Below are positions 1 through 23,910 of a DNA stretch of 64,000 bases, piece by piece (the stretch's first letter is position 1; each line of letters begins with the position of its first letter). The DNA is from Anniella stebbinsi. Its lineage: Eukaryota; Chordata; Lepidosauria; Squamata; Anniellidae. The stretch covers positions 36,896,001 to 36,960,000 of the forward strand of contig JARDYH010000005.1 in assembly GCA_029215795.1 (NCBI GenBank), in the 5' to 3' direction. A model generated the notes under the pieces. The model ran no database searches, was not told the origin of the DNA, and worked only from the letters and a program-made list of their open reading frames with translations. Made by a program: the position numbers and the translations under genes.

Positions 1-149
1 AAAAGACTGCTCTCTTCCCCACTTCACCTCTTCTGTGTTCCATGCAACATCTAATTTCTGAATTGTAATCAATAACACTAGGCCATGATTAAGGGTCACT
101 TTTTTCTACTTGTTTTGTTTGGGCATGAAAAACATAATGGACACCTGCT

Positions 150-350
150 GTATTTATTACATTTATATCGCACCTTACCCACCAGTAGCTCAAGGTGGGG
201 TGTGTGTGTGATCTGTTTCCCCATTTTATTCTTGCAATAACCTTGTATGGTAGGTTAGGCAGAGACAAATTGACTGGCCCATGGTCACCTAGTAAGCTTC
301 AGAACAGACTGGGAATTTGTACCTTGGGCTTTTCCAGTCTGTGTCCAATA
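150..350 (+). repeat. SINE-like interspersed repeat (MIR/CORE-type module)
   Basis: Contains 'tgtatggtaggttaggc', 'ttgactggcccatggtcacc' and 'agtaagcttcagaa', a string recurrent in amniote CORE/MIR-like SINEs. The chance peptide RDKLTG here resembles the CDK2 glycine-loop region but lies inside the repeat. Confidence 0.55.
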
Positions 351-604
351 CTACACCCCACTAATGGTTTAATGCTGGGGGTATCAGATACACAAAATAA
401 GGCCTGACTGTAAATTTCTTGAAGGCCTTCCTGGAATCAGTAGCAAACTGATGTAAATAGCTATAGTGAGTAAACAGGCAGCTTATGTTAATTTCTAAAA
501 TGGGGTTTGCTGTGGAATTCCTTTTGTCTCTGTGAAATCCTTCGAAGAATTCGGTTTGATTTGGAGGGTTGATCCGACAGAAAAGTGGACACAAAATAAT
601 ATAA

Positions 605-835
605 GAGCCATGATGGATCAGACCATGGTCCATCTAGTCCAGTACTCTGCTCACGCAGTGGCCGAATAGCTGTCAACCAGGGACCCATAAGCAGGACACC
701 GGTACAACACCACCCTCCCACCCATATTCCCCAGAAACTGGTGTACATAGGCTTACTGCCTCTGGTATTGGAGGTAGCACATAGCCATCAGGACTAGTAG
801 CAATTGATAGTCTTCTCCAGGATCTCCCACCAATC
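605..835 (-). repeat. Squamate interspersed repeat ('tggactagatgga' family)
   Basis: On the minus strand it reads as the 'tactggactagatggacc...ggtctgatccatcatggc' unit. The inner part 'tactgcctctggtattgg' and 'tagccatcaggactagtag' matches a family I know as common in squamate introns. A second, shorter copy in the opposite orientation is at 38575-38675. Repeat class not determined. Confidence 0.55.
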
Positions 836-2524
836 AGCTTCAAGGGATGACCCCAGGTTCTAGTCAAATGGGCAAGAAGATAATAGTGGCCTATACTGAA
901 CCAAAATTTGTTTAGGAATATGCAACCTCTTCTGTTAACAGAAATTCTGTACAATAAGACTTGTGCAACTCAAAAGTATACATCCTTGAACAAAAAAGCA
1001 CTGTTCTAATGGAAGATATCCACTTCAAGGTTACTGTATTACTTCCCCTTTTGCAGAATCTGTTTCATAGGGTTGAAGACAGTGATGATTTCAATGATGC
1101 TACTAACTGATTAATTAGGTGAATGAATGGTGTATTTGGAGACGTTTTACTCAAGCCGTTCCTTTGGAAAGACTGTTCAGTGCTTGAGGGTCCCATTGCT
1201 AACAATATAATGATATCCATGGTCAATTATGGAAATATTTGTTTGGATAACAGGAGATGACGGGAGTAGGACAAATTAATAGAGGAGGGTGAGGCAATCT
1301 CTGTATTGTCATATATGATATTAATGACAGACGGTAGTCAGTGTATTCCCAGGTTGTCTTATTGTTTAATTAATGTTTAATTAATTTTAACAATTCAATA
1401 TGATAACTTTTGATTTAGGCAATATGTGATGATGTAATATTTTTACTTAGTAGAGCAAGGAGGGCAAGTACTCTGTTGGTCACATGCAGTTGATAAAACA
1501 CTTTGTGTACATTGTTAACCCTCTCCCATCCCTGCCTTTAAGGTACTACTTCCCAAAGTTGCAGACATGATGTTGAAAACATGACACATCTTAAATGCTC
1601 AGAATCTACCCCCATCTCCTCTAGATTTCCCCCTAGAGAAATAAAGAGCCCCTCTTTTTCACAGTATTCAGGTCCCATGATTTCTAAAAACTGCCTCATG
1701 ATTTTAAGAGGCAGAAGAATATTGACAAATAGAGTTTGCTCGTTGCAGTTTTAGTCTAGCATTACTTAGATTCTTGGAGCAGGTTTGTACGTCATAGTGG
1801 TTTGATACCTCACTCAATAGGATAAATAAGCTAAGCAGAGTAGCCTTTTTCCTCCTCTCGTCCGGCTGGGATGGTATCCCATCTTCCGTTGTGCTGGAGA
1901 CCATTCAACGCTGACCTTCGCACCCCGTGGTTATGTCACGCTGCTCTCTCCGATTGGCTAGCTGTGTGCTAAGGGGTGTCTCCTTCTGTCTCTATCTTGT
2001 TGCCACCAATCTCACCCTGGCGTCGATCCTTGTCCATTTTCCAGCACCCCCATGGCCCCCATCCAATCCATGCCGCGCCGCATCGCTCCCTACAGCCCTG
2101 TTCCCCAGCCAGATTTCCATGCTTTTCCCTTACGCATTGCTGGCCTGAATTCACACCGCCATCTCCCCACCCAACCTGCGGTGCTCCCCACCTCTCCTTG
2201 CACCAACCTTTCCTCCTCTGCCCTCCCGCACCAAAAGTGGGGGAGGCAGCTCTGAAACCTTGGAAGTTTGCAGGAATGGGACAAAATTCCATATATAAGT
2301 TCCTTTAGTAGGGAGGCATCCGATGCAGAAGCAAAACTCTGCATGATTATGAACACGTGTGAGTAAAAACACCTTTGCACAAAAAAGGGGGTGGTGGCTC
2401 TAAACTATTGGAAGTTTGCAGGAACAGGCAAACTGACAAATCTGGATTCAATCCTATATCTGGCAACATAGCTCCACATGCCAGGAATTGGTTTTACATG
2501 AAAGCACCTAGCCTACCTATAGAG

Positions 2525-2652
2525 CGGCCTTCCCCAACCTGGTGCCTTCCAGATATTTTGGACTACAGCTCCCAGCATTCCTGATCATGATGGCTGCGGC
2601 TGATGGGAGTTGAAGTTTAAAAATACAGAGGGCACCAGTTTGGGGAAGGCTG
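2525..2652. repeat. Palindromic hAT-like MITE (128 bp)
   Basis: The ends 'ggccttccccaacctggtgcc' (left) and 'ggcaccagtttggggaaggc' (right) are inverted copies around a centre with 'ctcccagcattcc' and 'gatgggagttg'. The 8-bp flanks (ctatagag and atgcagag) agree at 5 of 8 positions, compatible with a decayed 8-bp target duplication. Confidence 0.7.
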
Positions 2653-2653
2653 A

Positions 2654-14416
<11,763 letters not shown>

Positions 14417-16760
14417 GATGGAATCAGGGCCAGCAAACCTGCCCGGCTGCATGCGCTGGAGCATGCTGCTTATTTGGACTGTGTCGGCCACTTGCACTTA
14501 ACTTTTCAGCTTCATCCTGAATAGGAATTCCAGTTGGGCCCAGCCTGCTCTTTGGGGTTTTTACTCCTGGACTCATTTTAAGGCACTAGCTAAACGTGGG
14601 GATTTGGTGCTTCCCGGCTGCCTTGCGTAAAGAGAGGAGGACCTCCTGAGCCAGCACCCCCAAGAATTCCAGTTGCTAAAAGGGCAACGGCTTCATTCCT
14701 CACATTTGTTATCCCCCTGGAGTTCTATCCATCTCCTTCCTCCTAATGCCTTTGACAAAGTACTAGCTGACTCTCCAGTTTCACCTTTGCAAGAATCAGC
14801 TGTGCATTTGCTGGAGCAAACCTGGTTCTGCCAGGCAGTAGACAGTATTTCCGATTTGGATATAAAAGGTGTTGGTTTTAAATGTAGGACTGCTGTCTAC
14901 AGGGTGTTCTGTTATGCCCTTCTGGTGCCAGCAGAGATGTGCCCACCATTTCCTTCCATATCAGGCCCCTCCACGGGGACATGCACTTAAATCTCTGCCT
15001 TTCACGAACAGAAAGAAGTTCTATTAAGGACTAAGGAACTTCAGCAGTATCTAAACTCATGCACCCCTTTGCATCAGTGAAGGTAATAGGAATAGCCCAG
15101 TAGTTTTTTTCCTGATGACCATGGTTTTGTGATCTTTGCTGGTTCAGGCCCAGAAGAGAGCCTAGGGGGCAGGGGGACTGCCAAAACCCATCGTTGGGTG
15201 ATATAGAATGGCCCATTGACCCATCAAGTGGCCGCTTCACCAGATTCTTCTTGACATCTCTTGATGCGCGGAGTGCTTAGGGAAAACAATTCTCCCAAAA
15301 GTGCTTATAAGGTTGTTGGGGGAAGGACACATCATGTCACTACCCCACCTCACGCCTCCCCACATGCTACTGTCCTATCTCCTATACATGTATGTCTGGT
15401 CCATGCCAGCAACATGCAGGTTTCGCCTGGTGCTTGTGGCCAACTGAAGCCATACATTTGGCTACCATGTTTCGTCATTCTGTACCTACTGCAAGGCTGT
15501 TTCCTGACAATGGGTATTCAGCTTCTTTAATCTTGGGGCTCCCACTTCTTTTCAGTAAACCAGCCTGCCTCCTGATTGGGATGGATCTGCAGAGTAGCTG
15601 TGGCTTCAAGCAGCGTGTTATGCAAATATGCGTTAAAAACTGGGCATGCTAGCTTTTGAATTTCAATTGTGCAAAAATTAAAGGGGAAATCAGTCTTCTC
15701 CCCTCACCCGTTGTCCATGCATCTTGGTCAAAATAATGCAACTGAACGTTGGAATTCACACTTGTGGTCTGTGAGCTGTACTGTCTGTGTCTGCAGAGCT
15801 GGCCCTGTCTCTGAGCCACTCTGTCAAAGGCACTCGGACTGTTCAGGTTATTTCAATAGCAGTGCAAGATACCCCAGAATGATTGGGGAGCCAGTCAAAA
15901 CAGTGCCATTAATCAATAGGGGAAAAGAAAACTAAACTCTTCTAAGAAAATCATGAATGATTTCTGATCAATTCCAGGTTGCGGTAAACTATAGCCCTAA
16001 GAGCATAGAATTTTAGTTCAATTGGTGGAGCTTTAGGAGCACCCGCCCAGTTGAGCTAGCAATGAAGGTTTGTTTACAGAGATTAAGCGTCTATTTTGAG
16101 GCAGCATAACATGAAGTATAAAAAATTGGTTCTGCAATAACATGGTTTTACTAAACCCAATCTCTTTGCCTTACCTCTACTAGGGTTTTGAAATACCTCC
16201 CTCCAATTGTTATGGGCTCATTGGACAGTTTGACAACCAGTAGTATGATTTGTCCAAAATGTGAGGGATCAATTGTTACTACTTATATTTCTATCTATAT
16301 TTAAAGTTTGTATGTGAGAAACTTTATTTTCATGTATTTTGGGGACCTGTAGTAAGATGGGCCCCCTGCTCCACAAATTCAGTGAAGATGGAGAGGGAAT
16401 TATCTCTTCATCATAAACCATAATCTGTGTGGTCTTTATTCATGGATGAAATATCCAGTGTTTCAGGTATGAGTGGTGACTTCACCATTCTTATATCTAT
16501 CCTCCTTATGGACAACTGTATTGTGTCAGGTGAGAATACGAAAATGGCTGATATGCAGAGGTCTTCATTGACGAAAGTGGGCATTCAGATATGTAAACTT
16601 CAGCTAAAATGGACACTTTTGCTCCAGACAGTTTAAAAATTCCAAAATGGACCATTAAGGTAACTGTCAAGATCTAAGGAGTTTTATCATCCATATCAGG
16701 ACTTTCTTCTCTCTTCTCCATCTTTGACCGGAATAAATTTATATATTTATAAGGCTGTTA
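14417..16760 (+). other. Probable CDK2 3' UTR and downstream flank
   Basis: Repeat-poor sequence follows the CDK2 stop. An AATAAA hexamer at 16732-16737 is one possible polyadenylation signal, and another is at 17146-17151. The true end cannot be fixed without transcript data. Confidence 0.45.
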
Positions 16761-17477
16761 GTTTTAGAAGAGTTCTGGGTTTGTATACAACTTGTTAGTC
16801 TAAGCACCTTGACCTTTTTGGGTAATGTAATCTTTTTAAAGAACAATTATTTTGTTGACCTTTTTGGTAGCTCTTTGTAAAACATGTTTCTAAAATATTG
16901 TGAAAGCAGTTTATAAATCATTAAAAAAATTGTGTAGTTTTAACACGTAGCTTTCTTTAACACGTAGCTCTTTGAAGCAAAGTTTCTCACAGTTTTGTCA
17001 CCTGTCTCATCCGAATTGGGTGTTTTTTCTCCCAAATTAGATGAGCTGTAACCATTCTAGACTTTGCATCTGCCATGCACGTCACTAAAGCTCGTATCCT
17101 GCCTGTTAGTGGTGTTGTGGGGGTTACACTTTGGTTCACTTTAAAAATAAAACATTCACACATGGAATAGTGTCTTTTGCTATTACCAGGATGTGACAGC
17201 AGTGTTGTGTGTATTTGCACTAAAGACTGCCAGAATGTGTGGATAAAAAAAAAGAGGGAGCAGGACCCTGCAAATTCCACATACTGAGGTATTGATCCCA
17301 GGAAAATTTGTGAAAAGGGGGTCTTATGAACACGCCCTTCTGAGCCATCAGTCCATATGATTAGGGCTGGGGTCTTGTAGCCTGTAGGCCTGCTCCCACT
17401 GCATCCATTGCAATTCATGTTCCCTAGGAAGTTCCTGAGTTAAGCCATTGACCCTTTTAGCTCGGTATTGTCTACAC

Positions 17478-17749
17478 CAGGGGTGTTAAACCTCAGGCCC
17501 TCCAGGATTCCTCAGGTGGCCACACATCCCTTACCCCAACCATTTGGTGCTTCCCCCAATTTTGTGCAGCTTCTTCCTATTCTAAAAAGTTGAAATACCT
17601 CTCCTAAGACTTAGTTATTGGCAGAAATGTGGTAATTTTGGGCCCACCATTTTTGCTTTTGGCCTTGCCCACACCTGGAAAGTGGACCCCCCCGCCCCCG
17701 AGCTTCAAAAACAAATTCAGCTTTTGAATTGAAAGGTTTAATAGCCCTA
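17478..17749. mobile_element. Non-autonomous hAT element with perfect 8-bp TSD
   Basis: Starts CAGGGGTGTTAAAC and ends ATAGCCCTA. The 8-bp flanks 17470-17477 and 17750-17757 are identical (GTCTACAC), a textbook hAT target duplication. The 272-bp body shares 'aaaagttgaaatac' and 'tgcttttggccttgcccac' with copies at 26613-26940 and 43269-43638. No transposase is encoded. Confidence 0.85.
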
Positions 17750-18484
17750 GTCTACACTGACAGGCCACAGTTTTCCAGTTTCAGCCCTACCTGGAGATTG
17801 ATTTTGGGACATTTTGCACACCAACCATGTGTTTTACCCTTGAACCATGCTCTTTCCCATAGATTCTAATCTAAAAAAGGATTAGGTTTCACATCCCTTA
17901 ACTAGAGCAAAGTGCCCAAATTGATCCACATTTAGCTGTAGTGTGTTGCTTCTCCCAACTACAGAATTTTGAGCTTTGTATAGTACTGGAAAGTGCAGAT
18001 TGTGGCACCATCAACTTTCCCTGTGGGGAAGAAGAAAGAGCAAGGCAGACAGGAGCAGGCAGAGGGAACGTCAGGGCCTGTTCCAGTTTGACTCCCCTCC
18101 TTCGAGAGCAGGACAATCCCATCAGCCCTGTTGCCGGTCTTTATTTATTTTTCTGTCTGTCTCTTTTCCCTCTTCCTTCCCCAACTCCTTTTCCTTGTAT
18201 ATCATGTTTGTTTGTTTTTAAGATTGTAAGCCAGAGGGCAGGTACTGTCTTTTTTGCTAATTGACTGTAAGCCACTCCAAGAGCCTTTTTTGGCTCAGGA
18301 ATGGGGTAAAAATACGATAAATATTAGTCTACAGCTAGACAAAACAAAACTCTAGATGTAACACACACAAGGTGCTAGCTACTCTAGGTCTAATACAATG
18401 ATTCTTAAGTTGTGTGTGCGCTGGGAGCAGTGCCTATGAAGCATGAAGGGAGGAAAAAGATCCTAGCAGGCAGAGTCCATACAA

Positions 18485-18606
18485 CAGGTGTGGCCGCCTT
18501 GTGGCCCCTCAGAAGTTGTTGGGACTGCAACTGCCCTCACCATTGGCTATGCTGGTTAGGGCTGACAGTCCCATGACATCCAGAGGGCCACAAGTTGTCT
18601 GCTGTA
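18485..18606. repeat. Palindromic hAT-like MITE
   Basis: 'caggtgtggccgccttgtgg' at the left and 'gagggccacaagttgtctgc' at the right are inverted relatives, with the family centre 'attggctatgctggttaggg'. Confidence 0.6.
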
Positions 18607-18811
18607 GACTGACAATTGTTTAGGCTGCAGCTTTCTTGTTTACTTTTGATACTATAATTCTATGCAATACAAAGACAATACAAGAGAATGTAGAAATTCA
18701 GAACCAGTTGTGCAGTAATATGAGCTGTACACCCCACCTCCCTTGGAAGCACAGGCAGAAATTCATGCTCTTTTGGTGGTAAAACATGGATTTTAGTTTT
18801 TAAACATTTAA

Positions 18812-18917
18812 ATCTGCCTTCCCCAACATGGTGCTCTCCAGATGTGTTGGACTGCACCTCCTATAATTCACAGCTATGCTGGGAGTTACAGTCCAACACA
18901 GCTGGGAAAGGCAGATT
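18812..18917. repeat. Palindromic hAT-like MITE, compact copy
   Basis: The outer ends 'aatctgcctt' and 'aaggcagatt' are exact inverted copies. The inner arms 'gatgtgttggactgcacc' and 'gttacagtccaacaca' pair well. The centre is shortened compared with other copies. Confidence 0.65.
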
Positions 18918-19883
18918 TTAAAAGTTTTCTTATGCTAGAATGGGAGAAACAAGCTATCTAATGTAGTCTGTCTAGGCCAGGGATGTGGGACAGAGTGTAG
19001 CTTGCAACAACCCTGCCGCGTAATCCAGAATTATCTCAATATTGCAGCGGGGGAGGCTTGAGTCTGAGTAATATATGCCAATACTGGAATGTAATGTAGT
19101 TCATTCTTAATATCCCCCATAGTGCAGACTATGCAGAGTGAGGTTAAAAGCATATGTAGGAACTGCTGCCTAATTATTACTGGTAAAATATACGACTGAG
19201 GCAGGTCTCCACTTAAATACAAGAGGACACATGTTAACAAGGTATAAACAGAATGGTTATAGCAGAACTGATATTTCAACGTGAACTAATTTGACTAATG
19301 CTGTGTACTTTTTGAAATTAACAGTCCTGTTGAAAACTATACTAAAAGGTTGCATGCAGACCAAAACCTACCTCAGGTTTAATTAGACTGAAACCTCTCT
19401 TCTCCCCTGCCAGCACACTCCCAACCAGAGCTCAGCTGACCATAGGCTTTTCTTATGCTCCATTTTCTGCTTCTTTACTTACTTTATTTATAGCATATTA
19501 GCTCAAAAGGCTCTCAAGGAGGCTGACTATATTAAACATGACACAGAAGGAAACAGGATTGGAAGGTGAGGGAAAAAAGCAAATTTAGGCACTACTTAGT
19601 TGCAAAGCTCAGCAGATCATAGACCCAGTGGAAGGCTTGCTGCTTCGTTTCCCTCGGATGGCCTTAGCAATGACAGTGGGTAGCAGGAGGGAAGGTCTCA
19701 GCTGGAGCTGGATCCAAGCATGACGGAGGGGATGCCTGGCTATCTTCTTACCATTCTTGATAGCATAAAATGGAGAACCCGGATATAATTGTTTGCCTTA
19801 TAGCTTCGACATCTAGAGGTTAAACCTCTGTAGCTCCGAAGAAAGAGCCTGCGGCTCTGCCATAGAGGTAGAAAAGTTAGAAC

Positions 19884-20000
19884 AGACTTCCCCAGCCTGG
19901 TGACCTCTAGGCATTATGGACTACAACTCCCATCATCCCTGACCATTGGCTATGCCGATGGGACTTGCGGTCCAAAACATCTGAAGGGCACTTAGGAAGC
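19884..20000. repeat. Palindromic hAT-like MITE
   Basis: 'cttccccagcctggtgacct' and 'gactacaactcccatcatcc', followed by the inverted 'gggacttgcggtccaaaaca', identify the family. It abuts the CpG-rich promoter on its left. Confidence 0.6.
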
Positions 20001-20149
20001 GTGCATAGGCTTACAGCCTCGATGGCTGTTCTTTCCTTCTCTGCACACAAGTCATCAGCATCCCTAGAGCGCAGTATCCTTTCCTCGCCTCCACGCCGCT
20101 GAAGCGGTCAAAGGTCACACACCTCCCGAACGTCCCCTTTCTCTCCCTC

Positions 20150-20760
20150 CCGTCAACTGCCATTCAATTCTCAGATCGCTTTTCACTGGCTAGCGCTGAG
20201 AGCGAGGTCGCTGATTGGGCAACAAAGTTCCGGTCACACTCGCCAACTCGGAAGCCAATCATTCTCTAGCTCTCCCTAGAAGAGTCGAGGTAATCTGGCC
20301 GGGGATTGGGCAGTGGCGGCTGATGGTCGAGTTATGATTGGTTGAGGATGCTACACGAGTCCGCCCCCTTAGGTCACCCTATTTGTTGTTTATGAAACCT
20401 CCTGAATCAACTACCTTTCTATTCGCTGAGTCTCTCGTCAGTTAAAGAAATATTCATCCCCCTCTATTGGCTAAATGCTTTTTAATTGGCTATCCCGCCT
20501 TCTCCATTCCATTGGTGAAATAGCTGCTGCCCATCCTTCCCTTCGAGGAATCCCAATTAGTCAGACGGAGCAAGGGTGCGGTTTCACAAAAGATCATTGG
20601 TCGAGAGGGCGTGCCCACTCTCCAGGTGCCTAACGCCAATTGGTTTGGAAAGCACTCTAGCCCCGCCTTCCTGCACGGAGGTGGGTTTGGTTGAGGTAGT
20701 TTGTTTGTGTGCGAGGCAGTCGGGGGCCGCAAAGGGGGGAGTCGGAGCCGTCTCAGGTAC
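20150..20760 (+). promoter_or_regulatory. CpG-rich, CCAAT-dense promoter, probably RAB5B
   Basis: Ten NF-Y-type CCAAT/ATTGG sites lie in about 430 bp, at 20214, 20255, 20305, 20337, 20466, 20485, 20511, 20553, 20596 and 20636 (the last a CCAATTGG palindrome). GC content and CpGs rise towards 20.65-21.1 kb. No TATA box is evident. Two candidate first-exon donors follow: gccgtctcag|gtaccc (exon end 20756) and gcgcag|gttg (20786). RAB5B in human starts with a non-coding exon, so assignment to RAB5B is reasonable but inferred. Sites occur in both orientations, so antisense transcription is possible. Confidence 0.65.
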
Positions 20761-23689
20761 CCGGACTGGGGACTTGGGCCGCGCAGGTTGTCTGGGTGAC
20801 GTGAGGGTGTGTTTCCGCGCACTTGGGGGTGGATTTCTTTGGGCGGGCGGTTATCTGGAACCCGGAGAGTGGGGAGAAGTTGGGCCCTTCGAGTGGGAAG
20901 GAGTGGGGAAGAGAGTGGGCTTGGTCGCTCCTCCATGTGGGGAGGCATCGGCCTTGTGGCTGAGGGAGCGGAGGAAGAGGTTTTCTTTGAGTGGATAGTT
21001 GGTGAGAGGACCGAGGAAGCTTGGGTGGATGAAGTGGGCCTGTACTTCGCCGCCCCCGCCCCCTCCCCTTGGTCGTAAAGGGTTGGTGTTTTTAGGAAGC
21101 TGAAAATGTATAGTGAGGAGGTGTGGAGACCCATATAAAATGGGAACGCCAAAGTGGGGTGCAGGCGGGAGGGGCCTGGCACCCTGGGCCACTGGATGGC
21201 GAGGAGTTCGGGGATGGGTGATGATGATGATGATTGTGGGGGGACGGCGTTTGGAGAGGCCTCAAGCGTGAAGGTTGTGTTCATTGTATGTGTGTTGGTG
21301 GGTGTGTTGGGGAAGTTGTTTCCTCCTTATGTGTGCTGTTATTATGTTTGGCCTTCTTGGCGTAGGGGACCAGCCTGACTTGAGTTATTTAGACTTGCTG
21401 CTTTTTCCGTGGAAATGTAGAGGGTGGAGTGGAATCTGGCTTGTTATGGGCTGTAGTAGGAAGAGGAAGGGGGCATTGGCTGACAGGGTGGCTCCGATAA
21501 CCCGTCTATGTTGGTCATTCTTCTAATAGTTTTGATACTGTGGTTATTTCTGCCTTACTAGGAAGCCTTGCCGTGTATCCTGTATTTTGAGTGCTGTTGT
21601 TTTAGGAGCATCAATCACTGTAGAATAGGTGCTATACTTTCATCAGTCTTACTTTGTTTGTGAAATCTTGATCTCGTAGCAATGTTGTGGAGGGAGTAAT
21701 TAAAATCTCTAGGCCTACCTGTTGTGTTTATGAAGGTAGGACTTTGTACCTCCCGTATTTTATTTTATTTTTTGTATTTTTTTGTAACATGGGGAAGTTA
21801 GAGCTGCCCTAGTTGTTTCTCTTTTCTCCATTGGGCTCCCAAATCAATCTGGACATTTTAAAAAAAAATGTGGGCACTTGGGAGTGGTAAAAGAGTTTTG
21901 TTGCTTTTCAAAGCAAAATTGTCCACTGTAAGATTAGAATCCATAAAGAACCTTTTATTCTGTTTAAATTCAAAGTTCTGCTTGGTCATATGTGATGCTT
22001 TCACTAATCTTTGTAATTATTCCATGAATATTCTGGAGATGGGCACATTAGAGATTCACATATTCCCCCAGCTTTAAGGGGTTTATAATCTGTTATTGTT
22101 ATAGCTTGACTATTAAAAATGCATTGGTGTAGGCAAGCTGCCCAGAGAACTACATTGAAGAAGAAAAAAACCAGATGCCTTGTTGATCCAGTATGAAAAA
22201 CGGAGGTGACTGGCTAGAAGTACTTAAAATGTCCCATACCCATAAGGTGTCATTGGAGTCTGCTATCTGGTTGTGGTTTGCAGATATCAAAGCTAAAATA
22301 GTAAAACTATGTGTGTATGATGCATCTTGTGGTCATCATAGTTAAGTGAATGGCTACTTCCATGTGTTACATTATGCTGTTTTTTTCCTGCATGGGATTC
22401 CCATGGTATTACTCAGGTGTGGAATCTAATACTGGATCATTTGTAGGGCCATGAAGAAATGGGAGGATGTGAATCATGGAAGTAAGAATACAGAGGGATA
22501 TGAGGTCATTCAGTGTGGGTTTGCCCTAGAATTTCTTGTCCAGTCTGCAGCATGCCAAGTGATAAGCCTTCTATTGTTTACTGATGGGATACTTTCCCCT
22601 AATCTTCAGAAAGAAGTTACCTCTCCCTTGTTTTGTCCTTATTCCTTCTAGCCTAGCTACTATTAACCTTGGAGTTCAATAAAGCAAATTAGTACTTTTA
22701 TTGGAATTCTTGTAATACTGTACCAATAGTGGTGAATGTGGGTGAAATTTCTTGCCAATACTATGGCAAGACATTTATCCACTTTTACTGCTGTGTGGCT
22801 GCAACTTGTCTTTTCTTTCTACTATTAGAAAGATACATTTGGATACTTAAACTGCATATTTGGACTCAGAGTTTCCTCTGTTCATTTTTTACTGTTTCCA
22901 GCATGATCTCAACAGAAAACCTGCATTTCTTCTTGATCTTCAAAAGTGACATTAACATCTCTATCCACTTCTATTTACTACCATCCATTAGTGTACATGC
23001 TTACAAAATAACTTCTGCTAACTGTTCCAGTATTGTCTGTCTTAATAATATATTTTCCTGAAAATGCCCCAACACTAGCTTGGTGTAACAACGTGGTGTC
23101 ACAGATCTCCTTCCAGGTTTGTGTTTGGAACTGTAAACTTCTGTTGTCTTACATGTGAAACAGCTTGGAGTCCACAAACTATTTGAAAAAATTGAAAGCT
23201 TTTCCCTTTTCATCTTGGAAAAATATCATGTTTGCAAAGATGATGCTGGCAACTAGAAACAAGTATTAAGCACTGAAAGCAAGGAGAGATCTCAAAAGCC
23301 TATTTTAAAAAGTAAAAAAAGTTATATTTTAACCAAATAACAGATACTAAGGGAGGGTTGTTGCATTCACATCCTGCTTTAGAGTTTCCTAGGAACATCT
23401 TGTCTGAATTTGAAAACAAAATGTAGGCTGGCTTTTGGACTGATCCAGCATGCCAGTTTTTGTGACCACAACAGTATTTTGTGGTAGCTCCTGCTGGTAG
23501 ACCCATATTAAACAGCCAGGCCATTTCCTGCCCTGGACTACTTGAAATTGGTGTCATTTGTTCTTAAATCTGCCTGAAAAGTGCATAGGGAACAACACAT
23601 TAAACCCGTAAGGTGCTCCCTGAAACACTAATGCCTTTGGTGTGTTTTGTAGTACCTCATTCCTGTTAGGTCTTCATGAATAAATCAAT

Positions 23690-23910
23690 TAACATATTTA
23701 TTTATTTATTACATTTGTATACTGCCCCATAGCCGAAGCTCTCTGGGCGGTTTACATAGGATTAAAAACAATTAAAAACAGTATACAAAAATTAAAACAG
23801 CAAAAACATACATCACACACACAATCTGTACATTTAAAAACCACTTCAACACTTCAAAAAGCTACAAAAACAAAACAAACCCAGGCTCCTCAGATATTGC
23901 CAAATGCCTG
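23690..23910. repeat. LINE-like tail fragment ('ctctgggcggtttaca')
   Basis: 'atttatttatttattacattt', shortened here to 'tttatttattacatttgta', is followed by 'ctgccccatagccgaagc', 'tctctgggcggtttacat' and an A-rich stretch. This is a hallmark squamate repeat start. A possible continuation with 'agtactttgaattgtgcctg' is at 24290-24310. Confidence 0.55.

Larger units (their letters stand above)
16760..20150. other. CDK2-RAB5B intergenic region, repeat-rich
   Basis: Holds a complete hAT-like element (17478-17749), a retroelement tail around 18190-18330 ('gtaagccactccaagagcc'), and three palindromic MITE copies (18485, 18812, 19884). No exon was recognised on either strand. Confidence 0.5.

Noticed and set aside
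240..300. Peptide RDKLTG resembling the CDK2 exon 1 segment ARNKLTG
   Set aside because: Lies in a MIR/CORE-like SINE; neighbouring residues do not match CDK2 and there is no splice context.
1850..2260. Possible CDK2 promoter patch with CCAAT pentamers
   Set aside because: Only moderately GC-rich and no exon 1 sequence follows it; left as unassigned.
20490..21284. 264-codon minus-strand open frame over the RAB5B promoter
   Set aside because: Pro/Ser/Arg-rich low-complexity translation of a CpG-rich region crossing several CCAAT boxes; no domain or family resemblance.
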